Positions 9,633 through 19,464 of a stretch of 64,000 nucleotides of DNA are shown here, in pieces. Each line of letters opens with the position of its first letter. The first letter of the stretch is position 1. Both the position numbers and the translations under genes were made by a program. Source of the stretch: an uncultured Lachnospiraceae bacterium (GTDB lineage: Bacteria; Bacillota; Clostridia; Lachnospirales; Lachnospiraceae); the NCBI GenBank assembly GCA_947630925.1, contig CANRJM010000003.1, positions 62,001-126,000 of the forward strand, written 5' to 3'. A model generated the notes under the pieces. That model saw only the letters and a program-made list of their open reading frames with translations. It had not been told where the DNA came from and made no database searches.

Positions 9633-11102
9633 TTAACGGATAAAGTTTCCATCCTTTACCACATCCGCAACGATTTCTCTCTCATCCATATGGAACTTCT
9701 GTCCATTGATCTCCTGATAATCCTCATGCCCTTTTCCCGCCAGAACAATGACGTCTCCCTCTCTGGCATTCTCTATAGCGTAGCGGATGGCCTCTCTTCT
9801 GTCGATGATGGTAATAAACTCGCCATCCGCTTTTTTTACACCGGTAACAATATCGGCAATGATATCCTCCGGTTTCTCCCTGCGCGGATTATCCGAAGTC
9901 ACAATCGTAAGATCTGCCAATGCAGAAGAAACCTCTCCCATCTCAAACCGACGGTCCCTGGAACGGTTGCCGCCGCACCCGAACAGACAAACCAGACGCT
10001 TTGGTTGATATTCCTTTAACGTAGTCAACAGACTCTTTAAGCTCATGGCGTTATGCGCATAGTCAATCATCAGCGTAAATTGGGAAGATACCGGCAGGAT
10101 TTCCACTCTTCCCTTTACCCGGATAGCAGAAAGAGCAGAAAGGATTGTTTCTTTCTTTACCCCAAAGTGCCTGCAGATAGCAATAGCCGTCATGGAGTTA
10201 TATACGCTGAATGTTCCCGGAATATCAATCTCGACTTCCATGTCCAAAAGGCCGCTCATATGATACGCCACGCCAAGAGCTCCCCCCTTATCCAGCAATC
10301 TCACATGGGAAGCCCTCATATCAACGCCATCGGTAAACCCATATGTCTCTACCTCGCAGGTATGTCCCTTTAAAATCTCTCCTAAATGTTTGTCGTCTCC
10401 ATTAAAAATCCCTTGTTTGCACTGTTGAAAAAGCAGGCTTTTACAATGAATATAATCCTCCAGATCCTTGTGCTCATTTGGCCCGATATGATCCGGTTCC
10501 AGATTGGTAAAAATGCCGTAATCAAAAACAATTCCCCCTACTCTGTGAAGCAGCAGGCCCTGTGACGATACCTCCATAACCACGCATTGACAGCCCGCAT
10601 CCGCCATCTTACGGAATGTCTCCTGAATCACATAGGATTCCGGCGTCGTATTGGCAGAAGGAATCGACTCATTACCGATAATCGTTTCTATTGTACCAAT
10701 CAGGCCGGTCTTAAACCCGGAAGCTTCCAGAATAGACCGTACCATATAAGTAGCCGTCGTTTTTCCCTTTGTGCCGGTAATTCCTATCGTCGTAAGTTCT
10801 CTTGCCGGGTATCCGAAATATGCAGCGGAAGCCTGCGCAAGCGCCAGTCTGGTATTTTCCACCAGAAGTACGGTTACCTCTTCCGCGACTTCTACCTCTT
10901 TTTCTACAATAAGCACCGTTGCGCCCTTACGCACAACCTCCTGTACAAAATCATGACCGTCGCGCACTGCGCCGGAAATACAGACAAATACAGAATCTTT
11001 CTGTACCTTTCTGGAATCATACGCCAGGGAAGAAATCTCCCGGTCTACCCCACCTTGTATACATTGATAGCAAATATTCTCCAATAAATCAATTAACTTC
11101 AT
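9633..11102 (-). CDS. murE: UDP-MurNAc-L-Ala-D-Glu:meso-diaminopimelate ligase
   Basis: A Mur ligase (489 residues) adding the third amino acid to the peptidoglycan stem. It has the P-loop GITGTKGKTTATYMV, a carbamylated-lysine region, and the specificity motif DNPR (in TSDNPRREKPEDI), which is the signature for meso-diaminopimelate rather than lysine. That fits the adjacent dapF, which makes meso-DAP. The ATG at 11102 is preceded by GGAGAAG; ATG codons 4 and 8 codons further upstream have weaker sites. It is 29 bp downstream of dapF. Confidence 0.95.
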   Translation of the reverse strand: MKLIDLLENICYQCIQGGVDREISSLAYDSRKVQKDSVFVCISGAVRDGHDFVQEVVRKGATVLIVEKEVEVAEEVTVLLVENTRLALAQASAAYFGYPARELTTIGITGTKGKTTATYMVRSILEASGFKTGLIGTIETIIGNESIPSANTTPESYVIQETFRKMADAGCQCVVMEVSSQGLLLHRVGGIVFDYGIFTNLEPDHIGPNEHKDLEDYIHCKSLLFQQCKQGIFNGDDKHLGEILKGHTCEVETYGFTDGVDMRASHVRLLDKGGALGVAYHMSGLLDMEVEIDIPGTFSVYNSMTAIAICRHFGVKKETILSALSAIRVKGRVEILPVSSQFTLMIDYAHNAMSLKSLLTTLKEYQPKRLVCLFGCGGNRSRDRRFEMGEVSSALADLTIVTSDNPRREKPEDIIADIVTGVKKADGEFITIIDRREAIRYAIENAREGDVIVLAGKGHEDYQEINGQKFHMDEREIVADVVKDGNFIR

Positions 11103-11131
11103 TTTCTTCTCCATTCTTTGCCGCATACTGC

Positions 11132-11974
11132 CTACAGTTCCGGAAGTTCTATCTCGCCATCACAAACAATGGCAGCCGGTCCGGTCATCCATACGGTATC
11201 CCTTTCTTCATCATAATGTAAGAATAAATCTCCGCCGAGTAAATGAACGGTAATCTCATGTTCTGTCCTATCATTCAGGACACAGGCCACTACAGTGGCG
11301 CAGGCTCCCGTACCGCATGCCAGCGTCTCGCCGGAACCGCGCTCCCATACGCGCATATTGACCTCTTTCCGATTCAACACCTGCACAAATTCTGTATTGA
11401 CACGATCCGGAAAAATCTCCAGATGCTCAAATTCCGGTCCGATCTGCGCCAGAGGAAGGCTTTCTGTATCATCCACAAAAGTAACGGCATGGGGATTTCC
11501 CATAGAAACACATGTAATTTTATATTCTTTCCCGCTTACCATGACCGGCTGTTCGATACACCGGGCCCCGCCAAGCGTAACCGGAATCTGATCCGGAGCC
11601 AGAATCGGAGCTCCCATATTTACTTTTACCAGAACAACCTTTCCCCCTTCAACCGTTAAATCCAGATATTTAATCCCTCCCTTTGTTTCAATCGAAATTT
11701 TTTCTTTATCCGTCAGGCCATACTCATATACATATTTCGCAATACAGCGCACGCCATTGCCGCACATTGCTCCCTCCGATCCGTCTGCATTATACATTTT
11801 CATGCGAAAATCTGCCACATCAGAAGGGCAGATTAAAATCAGGCCGTCCGAACCGATCCCAAAGTGCCTGTCGCTGACATAAACCGAAACTTTTTCCGGT
11901 TTTTCTATCATCTCTTCCATACAATTTACATAAATATAATCATTACCGCATCCGTGCATCTTCGTAAATTTCAT
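11132..11974 (-). CDS. dapF: Diaminopimelate epimerase
   Basis: A 280-residue cofactor-independent epimerase converting LL-DAP to meso-DAP for lysine and peptidoglycan. It shows the tandem DapF fold with both active-site cysteines, in AMCGNGVRCIA and ACGTGACAT. The frame is open 25 codons upstream, but GGAAAGGAGT precedes the ATG at 11974, and the conserved N-terminus MKFTKMHGCGNDY begins there. Placement before murE puts meso-DAP synthesis and use side by side. Confidence 0.96.
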   Translation of the reverse strand: MKFTKMHGCGNDYIYVNCMEEMIEKPEKVSVYVSDRHFGIGSDGLILICPSDVADFRMKMYNADGSEGAMCGNGVRCIAKYVYEYGLTDKEKISIETKGGIKYLDLTVEGGKVVLVKVNMGAPILAPDQIPVTLGGARCIEQPVMVSGKEYKITCVSMGNPHAVTFVDDTESLPLAQIGPEFEHLEIFPDRVNTEFVQVLNRKEVNMRVWERGSGETLACGTGACATVVACVLNDRTEHEITVHLLGGDLFLHYDEERDTVWMTGPAAIVCDGEIELPEL

Positions 11975-12110
11975 ATTGCATACTCCTTTCCGCCCCGCAT
12001 ATGAATCAGCGGCTGCCCGCTTCCTATTGCAGCGCTCCCCTTTCTTCATTATAATTTATTTATATACGTTTCACAAGTTGATAGTACCGTATGTTCCACA
12101 AAAAACGAAG

Positions 12111-12140
12111 AACCGGTTACTCCAAATCCGGAAACCGGTT
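12111..12140 (-). terminator. Probable intrinsic terminator after ruvB
   Basis: Two copies of AACCGGTT (12111-12118 and 12133-12140) can pair. On the minus strand the hairpin is followed by CTTCGTTTTTTG, a T-rich tract that suits termination of the ruvAB operon before dapF. Confidence 0.65.
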
Positions 12141-12206
12141 TTACCGCAGAAGATCATACCCGACTCAATCGAACCGATATACTGCATCGGGACTGCTCTG
12201 TAAGCT

Positions 12207-13199
12207 TTAGTGCGGAATGCCAAAATGCCGGTAAGCCTCATCGGAAGCCATCCTTCCGCGCGGCGTCCGTATCAGGAGACCATTTTGTACCAGATATGGT
12301 TCATAAACTTCCTCCAACGTACCAGAGTCCTCTCCGATTGCTACGGCCAACGCTTCCAATCCAACCGGGCCGCCGCCGAATTGATGAATCAGCGTCATAA
12401 TGATATTCCGGTCAACCCGATCCAGTCCCAGTTTATCCACTTCTAACAAATCCAGCGCAAAATCAACAACTTCCTTTGTAATATTGCCGTCGTATTTAAT
12501 TTGCGCAAAATCACGAACCCGCTTTAAAAAACGATTGGCAAGGCGCGGCGTCCCCCTGGAACGTCTTGCAAGCTCCATTGCTCCCTCCGGATCGATCGCA
12601 ACATCCAAAAGACCGGCGGAATGCGTGACAATCTGACACAGCTCTTCCGGAGTATAAAATTCCAGGCGGCTGACTACGCCGAAACGGTCACGTAACGGGG
12701 CAGAGAGCATCCCGGCGCGTGTTGTTGCACCAATCAATGTAAATTTAGGCAAATCAAAACGGATGGAACGCGCTGCGGCCCCCTTTCCGATAACAATATC
12801 AATGGCATAATCTTCCATGGCCGGATAGAGTACTTCCTCTACCTGGCGCGGCAGGCGATGAATCTCATCCACAAATAAAATATCCCCGTCTTTTAAATTA
12901 TTCAAAATCGCAGCCATTTCTCCCGGTTTTTCAATGGCAGGCCCCGCCGTCACTTTGATATGAACTCCCATTTCATTGGCAATGATCCCTGCAAGAGTTG
13001 TCTTGCCAAGCCCCGGCGGTCCGTACAAAAGCACATGATCCAGAGACTCTTTCCTTTGCTTTGCCGCCTCGATATAGACCTTTAAATTGCTCTTAACCTT
13101 CTCCTGTCCAATATATTCCTTCAGTCGCTGCGGACGCAGGCTGTTATCAATTTTTGCATCCTCCTGTGTAAATTCCGTTGTAATCATTCTCTTCGCCAT
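12207..13199 (-). CDS. ruvB: Holliday junction branch migration ATPase RuvB
   Basis: A 330-residue AAA+ motor that drives branch migration with RuvA. Walker A is GPPGLGKTT, Walker B/DEIH is in [14 protein letters not shown], sensor 1 is [18 protein letters not shown], and the C-terminal winged helix ends in [16 protein letters not shown]. Length and motifs are canonical. AGAGG lies before the ATG. It is 30 bp downstream of ruvA. RuvC is not next to it. Confidence 0.97.
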   Translation of the reverse strand: MAKRMITTEFTQEDAKIDNSLRPQRLKEYIGQEKVKSNLKVYIEAAKQRKESLDHVLLYGPPGLGKTTLAGIIANEMGVHIKVTAGPAIEKPGEMAAILNNLKDGDILFVDEIHRLPRQVEEVLYPAMEDYAIDIVIGKGAAARSIRFDLPKFTLIGATTRAGMLSAPLRDRFGVVSRLEFYTPEELCQIVTHSAGLLDVAIDPEGAMELARRSRGTPRLANRFLKRVRDFAQIKYDGNITKEVVDFALDLLEVDKLGLDRVDRNIIMTLIHQFGGGPVGLEALAVAIGEDSGTLEEVYEPYLVQNGLLIRTPRGRMASDEAYRHFGIPH

Positions 13200-13229
13200 G
13201 AACCAAACCTCTTGATTTCCAAAACATAG

Positions 13230-13847
13230 TTATATATGCTTTAAACTCTGTTTTAATACTTCCTCTACCGTCGTATTTTCCCGTATTTCCACGCTGCGCG
13301 CCGCCCGGACAGCATCCGACCTGGAATAGCCAAGAACGACAAGCGCTTCCACCGCATCCTGCAAGACTGCATTGCCTTCTCCTGCGCCGGCGCCCTGAAT
13401 ACCGCCCTGCTGTTCCGCATCCGCAAATTCGCCGATCATATCTTCTGCAGTCAGCTTGTCCTTCAATTCCAATATTAACTTTCGCGCTGTTTTGGAACCG
13501 ATTCCCGGAGCTCTTGCAATCGTCTTATCATCATCTGCCGCCACTGCATATCGAATTTCATTTGCGCTCAGAGATCCCAGAAGCCCAAGCGCAACTTTCG
13601 GACCGATTCCATTTACCGTAATCAAAAGCTCAAAAATATGCAGATCCTCCTGCGACAAAAAGCCGAACAATTGCATGGCGTCTTCTCTTACATGAAAATA
13701 TGTATATATTTTCATCTCGCTGCCGACAGGCGGAAGCAGCTCCATAACCGATAACGGCACGCTGACCGCAAAGCCAATGCCATTATTTTCTACAATGAGT
13801 TCTCCCTCTTTTGTCCCCGCTAAAACTCCTTTAATAAACCGAATCAT
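13230..13847 (-). CDS. ruvA: Holliday junction DNA-binding protein RuvA
   Basis: A 205-residue protein that forms the tetrameric platform on four-way junctions. It has an N-terminal OB fold (MIRFIKGVLAG), helix-hairpin-helix motifs in VNGIGPKVALGLLG and APGIGSKTARKLILELKDKL, and a C-terminal domain III that contacts RuvB. The ATG at 13847 follows AGGAGAAGAAAG; the frame is open 19 codons further, but without family similarity. It overlaps the upstream small gene by 17 nt. Confidence 0.95.
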   Translation of the reverse strand: MIRFIKGVLAGTKEGELIVENNGIGFAVSVPLSVMELLPPVGSEMKIYTYFHVREDAMQLFGFLSQEDLHIFELLITVNGIGPKVALGLLGSLSANEIRYAVAADDDKTIARAPGIGSKTARKLILELKDKLTAEDMIGEFADAEQQGGIQGAGAGEGNAVLQDAVEALVVLGYSRSDAVRAARSVEIRENTTVEEVLKQSLKHI

Positions 13848-14118
13848 CTTTCTTCTCCTGTTCCTCATCCGGCAGACGGCTAAACTCCCCCTGTACGGTT
13901 CCAAGCCATCCCTCTTCCATAAATTTTAAGATTTCGTACGGATGGATTCCCAACTCCTCTGATATCTGCAGCGCATTGCTATTTGGATATTTCTTCAGAT
14001 ATTGTACAATATCATCCAGCTGATCCTCCTCTAATTCCCTGCACTCCTTACAGCACAGAGTACGGATCTTACTTTTAAAAACTTTATGGCAATGCTTACA
14101 TACGTTTGTATAGATCAT
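13831..14118 (-). CDS. Small zinc-ribbon/helix-turn-helix protein, resembling YvyF
   Basis: A 95-residue protein. Residues 1-30 carry CKHCHK and CCKECRE, a four-cysteine zinc ribbon. Residues ~34-70 (LDDIVQYLKKYPNSNALQISE) look like a small helical, helix-turn-helix-like domain. The acidic tail is EEQEKKDDS. It resembles the YvyF/TIGR03826 flagellar-operon-associated family in layout, but no flagellar genes are nearby. It is translated from AAGGAGTAAAT-ATG and overlaps ruvA. Function is unknown; regulatory DNA or RNA binding is a guess. Confidence 0.7.
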   Translation of the reverse strand: MIYTNVCKHCHKVFKSKIRTLCCKECRELEEDQLDDIVQYLKKYPNSNALQISEELGIHPYEILKFMEEGWLGTVQGEFSRLPDEEQEKKDDSVY

Positions 14119-14127
14119 ATTTACTCC

Positions 14128-15786
14128 TTAAAACAGCGTGGAAAACAAGTTCAATACCGGCTGTATGATTTTCCAACGTCTCGGTCTGGCACACCAATCC
14201 TGATACGTAATCTCATGGCTGACTGCAAACGTCTTTTTAAAATCATCCCGTATCTTCTGCTGAATTGCATCGCCAGACATCCAGACGCCATTTTCATAGT
14301 GAAGATAAAAGCTGCGGTAATCTACATTAATGGTTCCAACAATCGCCGCATTCTCTGTCAGAATCTGTTTTGCATGTATAAATCCCGGCGTATATTCATA
14401 AATCCGGACTCCCTCCTGCAGAAGTCTTCCATAGTTGTAGTTTGTCAGTAATTTTGCATATTTTTTATCCGGAATATTTGGCGTTATGATACGGACGTCT
14501 ACCCCTTTGTGCGCCGCCTCAATCAGGCTTTGGCGCATATAGTCCTCCATAACCAGATACGGCGTCATAATATAGAGATACCGGTCAGCAAAGGTAATCA
14601 TCTGATTATATATACTCTCAATCGGATTCTTTGGATTGTTTGCAGGCCCGTCATAAATAACCTGACAGTACGTATCTCCCGCCTTTTCCGGAGTTCTCTT
14701 ATATTTCAAATAATCAATATGTTCCTCATCTCTCCCGCTCGCTTCCCACATCTGCAGGAATACCACTGTCAGATTCCAGACCGCTTCTCCTCTGATCCGT
14801 ACGCCAGTATCCTTCCAGACGCCAAACCGTTCCACCAGATTGGCATATTCATCTGCCAGATTAAATCCGCCGGTAAAACCAATTTTGCCATCCACTACCA
14901 GAATCTTCTGATGGGAGCGGTAATTCATATACAGTTCGCCGGTATATTTATGGACAGGATTAAAGACGCGGACTTCCATTCCCTCGTGCTGTAATATCTG
15001 CTGAAAAAATTTATGCGTCCGCAGCACAGCCCCAAAATCATCATATAAAAATTTAATTTCCACGCCCTCTTTTACCTTACGTAACAAAATTTCATGAATC
15101 TTATCCCACAAAGCGCCCTCTGCAACAATAAAAAAATCTATGAAAATAAATTCCCGCGCCTGTTCCAATGCACGGAAAATGTCTTCAAAAGCATCTTCTC
15201 CCATTGGATAATGATCCACTTCATTTCCCGATGTCAGCGCAAAGCCTTCATTGACCATATATTTTACCATTCTGCCGGCTATCGGATAATTTCTGACATA
15301 TTCTTCAAAAACCTTTTCCTCCTGAAGAACAAATTGCTGGCCATACGCAATCTGGCGCATAATATACTGATCCAGTTTTTTCTTTTTTCCGCCCTCTCTG
15401 CCCCATAAGTAATATAAAACAAAACCGGAAACCGGAAGCAGCATAACAATAGAAATCCATGCGATCCGAAAAGAAGGGCTTTGATTTTTGTTGACCAGCG
15501 TAACAATCGCTATCACTGAACAAATCTCTAATACAAAGTAAAAATACACCGTAACGCTGCGCAGCAAAAACGGAAGATACAGCACAACCAGAAATTGAAC
15601 CATAACGATACACGCCGTCAGCATAAGCCGCAGTGCATCGCTTAGATTATTCTGTACTCTTCCCTTTAATCCTTTTAAATAACTTTCCTCTTTCGCTTCG
15701 CTGTCAAAGTAGCCTGTATTCCCCTTATTCTTATTCCTACGGTCCCACTTCTCATACGCAGCATCCGTACGCCTTCCTGCCTCCAT
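14128..15786 (-). CDS. cls: Cardiolipin synthase (phospholipase D family)
   Basis: A 552-residue membrane enzyme condensing phosphatidylglycerol to cardiolipin. Basic N-terminus, then two membrane helices (~55-120). The first PLD motif is canonical: HQKILVVDGKIGFTGG. The second reads HAKQILTENAAIVGTINVD, so the usual Asp of HxKx4D is Glu. The following GTxNxDxRS is conserved, so activity is likely. Start: GGAGGAAGGGATTGC before ATG. It has its own sigma-A-like promoter upstream and ends 9 bp before the zinc-ribbon gene. Confidence 0.92.
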   Translation of the reverse strand: MEAGRRTDAAYEKWDRRNKNKGNTGYFDSEAKEESYLKGLKGRVQNNLSDALRLMLTACIVMVQFLVVLYLPFLLRSVTVYFYFVLEICSVIAIVTLVNKNQSPSFRIAWISIVMLLPVSGFVLYYLWGREGGKKKKLDQYIMRQIAYGQQFVLQEEKVFEEYVRNYPIAGRMVKYMVNEGFALTSGNEVDHYPMGEDAFEDIFRALEQAREFIFIDFFIVAEGALWDKIHEILLRKVKEGVEIKFLYDDFGAVLRTHKFFQQILQHEGMEVRVFNPVHKYTGELYMNYRSHQKILVVDGKIGFTGGFNLADEYANLVERFGVWKDTGVRIRGEAVWNLTVVFLQMWEASGRDEEHIDYLKYKRTPEKAGDTYCQVIYDGPANNPKNPIESIYNQMITFADRYLYIMTPYLVMEDYMRQSLIEAAHKGVDVRIITPNIPDKKYAKLLTNYNYGRLLQEGVRIYEYTPGFIHAKQILTENAAIVGTINVDYRSFYLHYENGVWMSGDAIQQKIRDDFKKTFAVSHEITYQDWCARPRRWKIIQPVLNLFSTLF

Positions 15787-15817
15787 GCAATCCCTTCCTC
15801 CGAAATATACTATATTA

Positions 15818-15846
15818 ATTATATCCTAACAAAAGATTTGATGCAA
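15818..15846 (-). promoter_or_regulatory. Sigma-A-type promoter of cls
   Basis: On the minus strand, -35 TTGCAT (15841-15846) and -10 TATAAT (15818-15823) are 17 bp apart, about 30 bp upstream of the cls start codon. Confidence 0.6.
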
Positions 15847-16040
15847 CTATAACACTTGCACCACATTCCGTTTTTCGATATACTGATTTTATATGAAAAT
15901 ACTCTGATTTTCCATCCGCAATATGATATCAGGATGGAAATACAGAACAACATAACATCCTATACGGATAAAACCGTAAACATGAATGATACGCAGCAAA
16001 CAAAAAGAAAAAAGTTTACCTTGCAGAAATGGGGAAAATG

Positions 16041-17291
16041 ATGAAAAAAATAATTACCGATATACCGGCTCCTATATATTCCTATCTCTTTCCGGAACCA
16101 AAAGAAGATATCGCTTTTCTGGATATTGAGACAACCGGCTTGTCTGCCAATGCCTCTTCCCTGTACCTGATCGGTCTGATGTATTTTGAAGGCAAAAAAA
16201 AGAAATGGTCGTTATGCCAATGGTTTGCAGACAATTATCACAGTGAAAAAGAAATGCTGCAGGACTTTTTATCCGACCTTTCTTCCTATCGCTATTTATA
16301 CCATTTTAACGGAAAAACCTTCGATATTCCCTATTTAATGAAAAAATGCACGCGGCATGCTGTTTCTATCCCGGAATCATGCAAAACGCTTTTATCCGAT
16401 ACGACCGGCTGCTTTTCCATCGATCTGCTAAGCAAGATCCGCTCTCTCCGCCACACGCTCCTTTTGGAAAAATGCAATCAGACATCCGTAGAACGCTGGC
16501 TTGATCTGAAGCGGACTGATATTTTTTCCGGCAAAGATTTAATATCGGTCTACTCTGAATATATGCAGAAAAAACTTCTGGAACCGGAAAATGCTTCCAA
16601 ACTGGAACAGGTACTGCTCTTACATAATCACGACGATATCGCCATGATGTTAGAATTGTGCAGTATATTGACCTATGATGAATATTTTTCAGACACCTGC
16701 CGTAACCGCCTGCTATCAGACCGTTATCCTCAGACATTTAACGCTGTCATGCCGGACGACCATACCCTGCAGCTCGATTTTTCACTCCCCTCCATGGTCC
16801 CAAAAGAGCTTTTTCTGACTGCCTGCTATCCGGATGCGGACAGATATCCGTTATCACAGCCCAATGCGCAGATTACCTTAAAGAATACAACCGCCACCTT
16901 ACTGCTCCCCATTTATCATGGCACTCTGAAATACTTTATTCCCAATTATAAAGAATACTATTATCTTCCGGAAGAAGATACCGCCATGCACAAAAGCGTG
17001 GGACAATTTGTAGACAAAACACAGCGCAGACAGGCAACTGCCTCCACCTGCTATTTGAAGAAAACCGGTGTATTTTTACCAAGCCTTTCTAAGAAGAAAA
17101 AGAAAACAGGGATATCCCCTGAAAAAATATCCGCCGGTCAAAACCAGACGGAGGAAGCTTTACCGGAACTCTTTACCAAAGATTATAAAGACTCTCTCAC
17201 ATTTTACCGCCTTCCGAAAGACTTTCAGACAAACGCCGCCTTCTGGCGTACCTATCTTTCATCCCAGCTCCCGCTGTTCCGTCAGGGCTAA
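16041..17291 (+). CDS. RNase H-fold exonuclease-like protein (YprB family)
   Basis: A 416-residue protein whose N-terminal ~200 residues match the YprB/RNase_H_2 type of DEDD exonuclease fold: FLDIETTGLS (DxE), YHFNGKTFDIPYL and HNHDDIAMMLEL (late Asp). The C-terminal half, ~210 residues, has no motif I can name and is basic near the end (KKKKKT). The substrate is unknown; a role in nucleic-acid processing is inferred from the fold only. ATG codons at 16029, 16038 and 16041 are all in frame; GGGGA spacing slightly favours 16041. It stands alone on the plus strand, opposite to its neighbours. Confidence 0.75.
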   Translation: MKKIITDIPAPIYSYLFPEPKEDIAFLDIETTGLSANASSLYLIGLMYFEGKKKKWSLCQWFADNYHSEKEMLQDFLSDLSSYRYLYHFNGKTFDIPYLMKKCTRHAVSIPESCKTLLSDTTGCFSIDLLSKIRSLRHTLLLEKCNQTSVERWLDLKRTDIFSGKDLISVYSEYMQKKLLEPENASKLEQVLLLHNHDDIAMMLELCSILTYDEYFSDTCRNRLLSDRYPQTFNAVMPDDHTLQLDFSLPSMVPKELFLTACYPDADRYPLSQPNAQITLKNTTATLLLPIYHGTLKYFIPNYKEYYYLPEEDTAMHKSVGQFVDKTQRRQATASTCYLKKTGVFLPSLSKKKKKTGISPEKISAGQNQTEEALPELFTKDYKDSLTFYRLPKDFQTNAAFWRTYLSSQLPLFRQG

Positions 17292-17849
17292 AGGCTCTTT
17301 CGTTTCCGTCAATGGTTTTTGCCGCTTTTTTTTGATGCCATAAAAATAAGACAATCGCGAAACTCAGATCCACTCTATGCATCCCCCGCAAAAAACAAAC
17401 CACTACAGGCACGTTTGCTCTATATTCGCCTCGTAACAGTACAAAAAGCGCCAACTGATGGTTATATTGTTATTTCACGGATATCTACCGTTTTCTGAGC
17501 ATTTCGCAATTGTCTGTTTCTTACACCATAGCGCATAAGGTAACTACTTCGTCCGGGGACAGACAAAATACTTACTTCATATGGCAAAGTGCAATCAATT
17601 AAGATATCAATGATTGATATCTTTTCATATCATACATCACTAATTGATATTTTTCAAGAAAAACCTTATTTTTTTATACTGAAAAATGGTTTCTCTATCA
17701 TATCGCTTCTCTGTCATCTTTTGCACAAAAAAAGCCAATACATCTATATTGCATAGATCTATCGGCTTTCTGTGCTATTTTTACCTCAATGCGTTTCTGC
17801 TGAAACTTTAAACTTTTCCGCAGACCACTAAATTTACGGGATTTACCGC
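17292..17849. other. Long intergenic stretch with AT-rich inverted repeats
   Basis: No convincing gene in about 560 bp. It contains a perfect 11-bp inverted repeat with a one-base centre (AAGATATCAAT / ATTGATATCTT, 17601-17623), a further AATTGATAT copy near 17643-17651, and the rpmF terminator. Short minus-strand frames here lack ribosome-binding sites and family features. Confidence 0.5.
17731..17769 (-). terminator. Probable terminator of the ackA-rpmF unit
   Basis: An imperfect hairpin whose outer stem is AAAGCC/GGCTTT and whose inner stem is ATCT/AGAT with two mismatches. On the minus strand it runs into GGCTTTTTTTGTG, a good T-tract, 81 bp past the rpmF stop. Confidence 0.6.
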
Positions 17850-18032
17850 TTACTCTGCATTGGCAAGAATCTCTTTCTTGTTGTATGAGCCGCATGACTT
17901 ACATACTCTGTGGGAAATCATCAATGCGCCGCACTTACTGCATTTTACTAAATTTGGCGCAGACATTTTCCAGTTTGCTCTTCTTTTATCTCTTCTGGAT
18001 TTTGAAGATTTATTTTTTGGACAAATAGACAT
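17850..18032 (-). CDS. rpmF: 50S ribosomal protein L32
   Basis: A 60-residue ribosomal protein with the typical basic N-terminus (MSICPKNKSSKSRRDKRRAN) and four zinc cysteines in CSKCG and CKSCG, i.e. the zinc-binding form. It lies 118 bp after ackA on the same strand. The DUF177 (YceD) gene that usually precedes rpmF in many bacteria is not present between them. Confidence 0.95.
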   Translation of the reverse strand: MSICPKNKSSKSRRDKRRANWKMSAPNLVKCSKCGALMISHRVCKSCGSYNKKEILANAE

Positions 18033-18150
18033 CTATTCCACCTCCTGATTTCATTCTTCCATTTTCAGCACTTTTTCGATTATAGCAATTTGCTTCCTCT
18101 TTGTCAATATTTTTTACGCAGTTTTATGAATTTCCCTGCTTCCGGCGATA

Positions 18151-19338
18151 TCAGGAAACTAATCCTGCCGTCTCCCGCGCAATCGCTAATTCTTCATTTG
18201 TTGGAACAACCCATACCGGAATTTTACTTTCCGGCGTAGAAAGCAGGATTTCTTCTCCCAATTTGCGATTCGCTTCCTCATCCATGAAAATGCCCAACGC
18301 AGACAGTCCGTCCATGATCATCTTGCGAATTGCGCTATTGTTTTCGCCGACGCCCGCTGTCAGTGCAATGGCATCTGCCCCGCCCAAAGCGACATGATAT
18401 GCGCCAATGTATTTTATTACGCGGTAAACCATAGCCTCTATGGCATTTTTTGCATCCTCATTCCCTTCTTCCATTGCCTGAACTAAATCGCGATAGTCAT
18501 TTGAAATACCGGATAAACCTAATGCACCGGATTTTTTATTTAAGATTTCCGTCATCTCGCTGACTGAAATATTTTCTTTCCTGCATATGTACTCAACAAC
18601 AGCCGGATCGATATCTCCAGAACGCGTTCCCATGATCAGCCCCTCTAATGGCGTCATTCCCATCGTCGTATCAATGCTTTTCCCGTCTTTGACGGCAGTG
18701 ATGCTTGCACCGCTTCCAATATGGCAGATGATCAGCCTGGAATGTTCCTTGGCCAGTCCGGCAAGCTCTGCCAGCCGATTGGAAACAAAGCTATGGCTTG
18801 TCCCATGGAAACCATAGCGGCGCACCCCGTATTTTTCATAGTATTCCTTTGGCAGACCGTATAAATATGCCTTCTTCGGCATGGTCTGATGAAATGCCGT
18901 ATCAAACACTGCTACATTTGGTATTCCCGGCATTACCTCCTGGCAGGCACGTACGCCAAGCAAATTCGCCGGATTATGAAGCGGCGCTAAATCATTACAG
19001 GACTCTATTGCCTGAACCACTTCCTCTGTAATAATGACAGAAGAGGCAAATTTTTCTCCTCCATGTACCAGACGGTGACCGACCGCATGGATTTCTGACA
19101 GGGAGCGTAACACTCCAATCTCCTGATCCATTAACAGATCCAATACCGTCTTGATTGCCACCTCATGATCCGGAAGGGAAAGTTTGCGTTCATATTTTTT
19201 ATCCTTTACCTTATATGTAACGTTTCCATCCAAACCAATTCTTTCACAAAGACCGAAAGCGCTCACGGCTTCCGTTTCGGAATCAATCAACTGAAACTTT
19301 AATGATGAACTACCACAATTTACGACCAATATTTTCAT
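18151..19338 (-). CDS. ackA: Acetate kinase
   Basis: A 395-residue ASKHA-fold kinase that makes ATP from acetyl phosphate, the last step of acetate fermentation. Motifs: MKILVVNCGSSSLKFQL (start), AVFDTAFHQTMP, RRYGFHGTSHSFV, HIGSGASITAVKDGKSIDT and ALTAGVGENN. The ATG at 19338 follows AAGAGGTATAGCT; the 20-codon open extension upstream lacks similarity. The usual partner pta is not adjacent. Acetyl-CoA would come from the ferredoxin oxidoreductases encoded nearby. Confidence 0.97.
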   Translation of the reverse strand: MKILVVNCGSSSLKFQLIDSETEAVSAFGLCERIGLDGNVTYKVKDKKYERKLSLPDHEVAIKTVLDLLMDQEIGVLRSLSEIHAVGHRLVHGGEKFASSVIITEEVVQAIESCNDLAPLHNPANLLGVRACQEVMPGIPNVAVFDTAFHQTMPKKAYLYGLPKEYYEKYGVRRYGFHGTSHSFVSNRLAELAGLAKEHSRLIICHIGSGASITAVKDGKSIDTTMGMTPLEGLIMGTRSGDIDPAVVEYICRKENISVSEMTEILNKKSGALGLSGISNDYRDLVQAMEEGNEDAKNAIEAMVYRVIKYIGAYHVALGGADAIALTAGVGENNSAIRKMIMDGLSALGIFMDEEANRKLGEEILLSTPESKIPVWVVPTNEELAIARETAGLVS

Positions 19339-19435
19339 AGCTATACCTCTTTCTGCCTTATGGCGCACTCTATTGTCCCTAGCAGGACCGTTTGTCAACC
19401 GATGCCATTTCCGACAAACAGTAAAATACTATTAA

Positions 19436-19464
19436 AGTATACTTGATACCATTTTCTTTGTCTA
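19436..19464 (-). promoter_or_regulatory. Promoter of ackA
   Basis: On the minus strand, -35 TAGACA (19459-19464) and -10 TATACT (19436-19441) are 17 bp apart. It is interlocked with the opposite tmcAL promoter. Confidence 0.6.

Noticed and set aside
15856..16041. 61-residue plus-strand ORF before the YprB-like gene
   Set aside because: Ends within the next gene's start, lacks a ribosome-binding site and protein-like composition.
17601..17651. CRISPR-like or IS-end repeats
   Set aside because: Only a short palindrome and one partial copy; no regular spacing and no transposase nearby.
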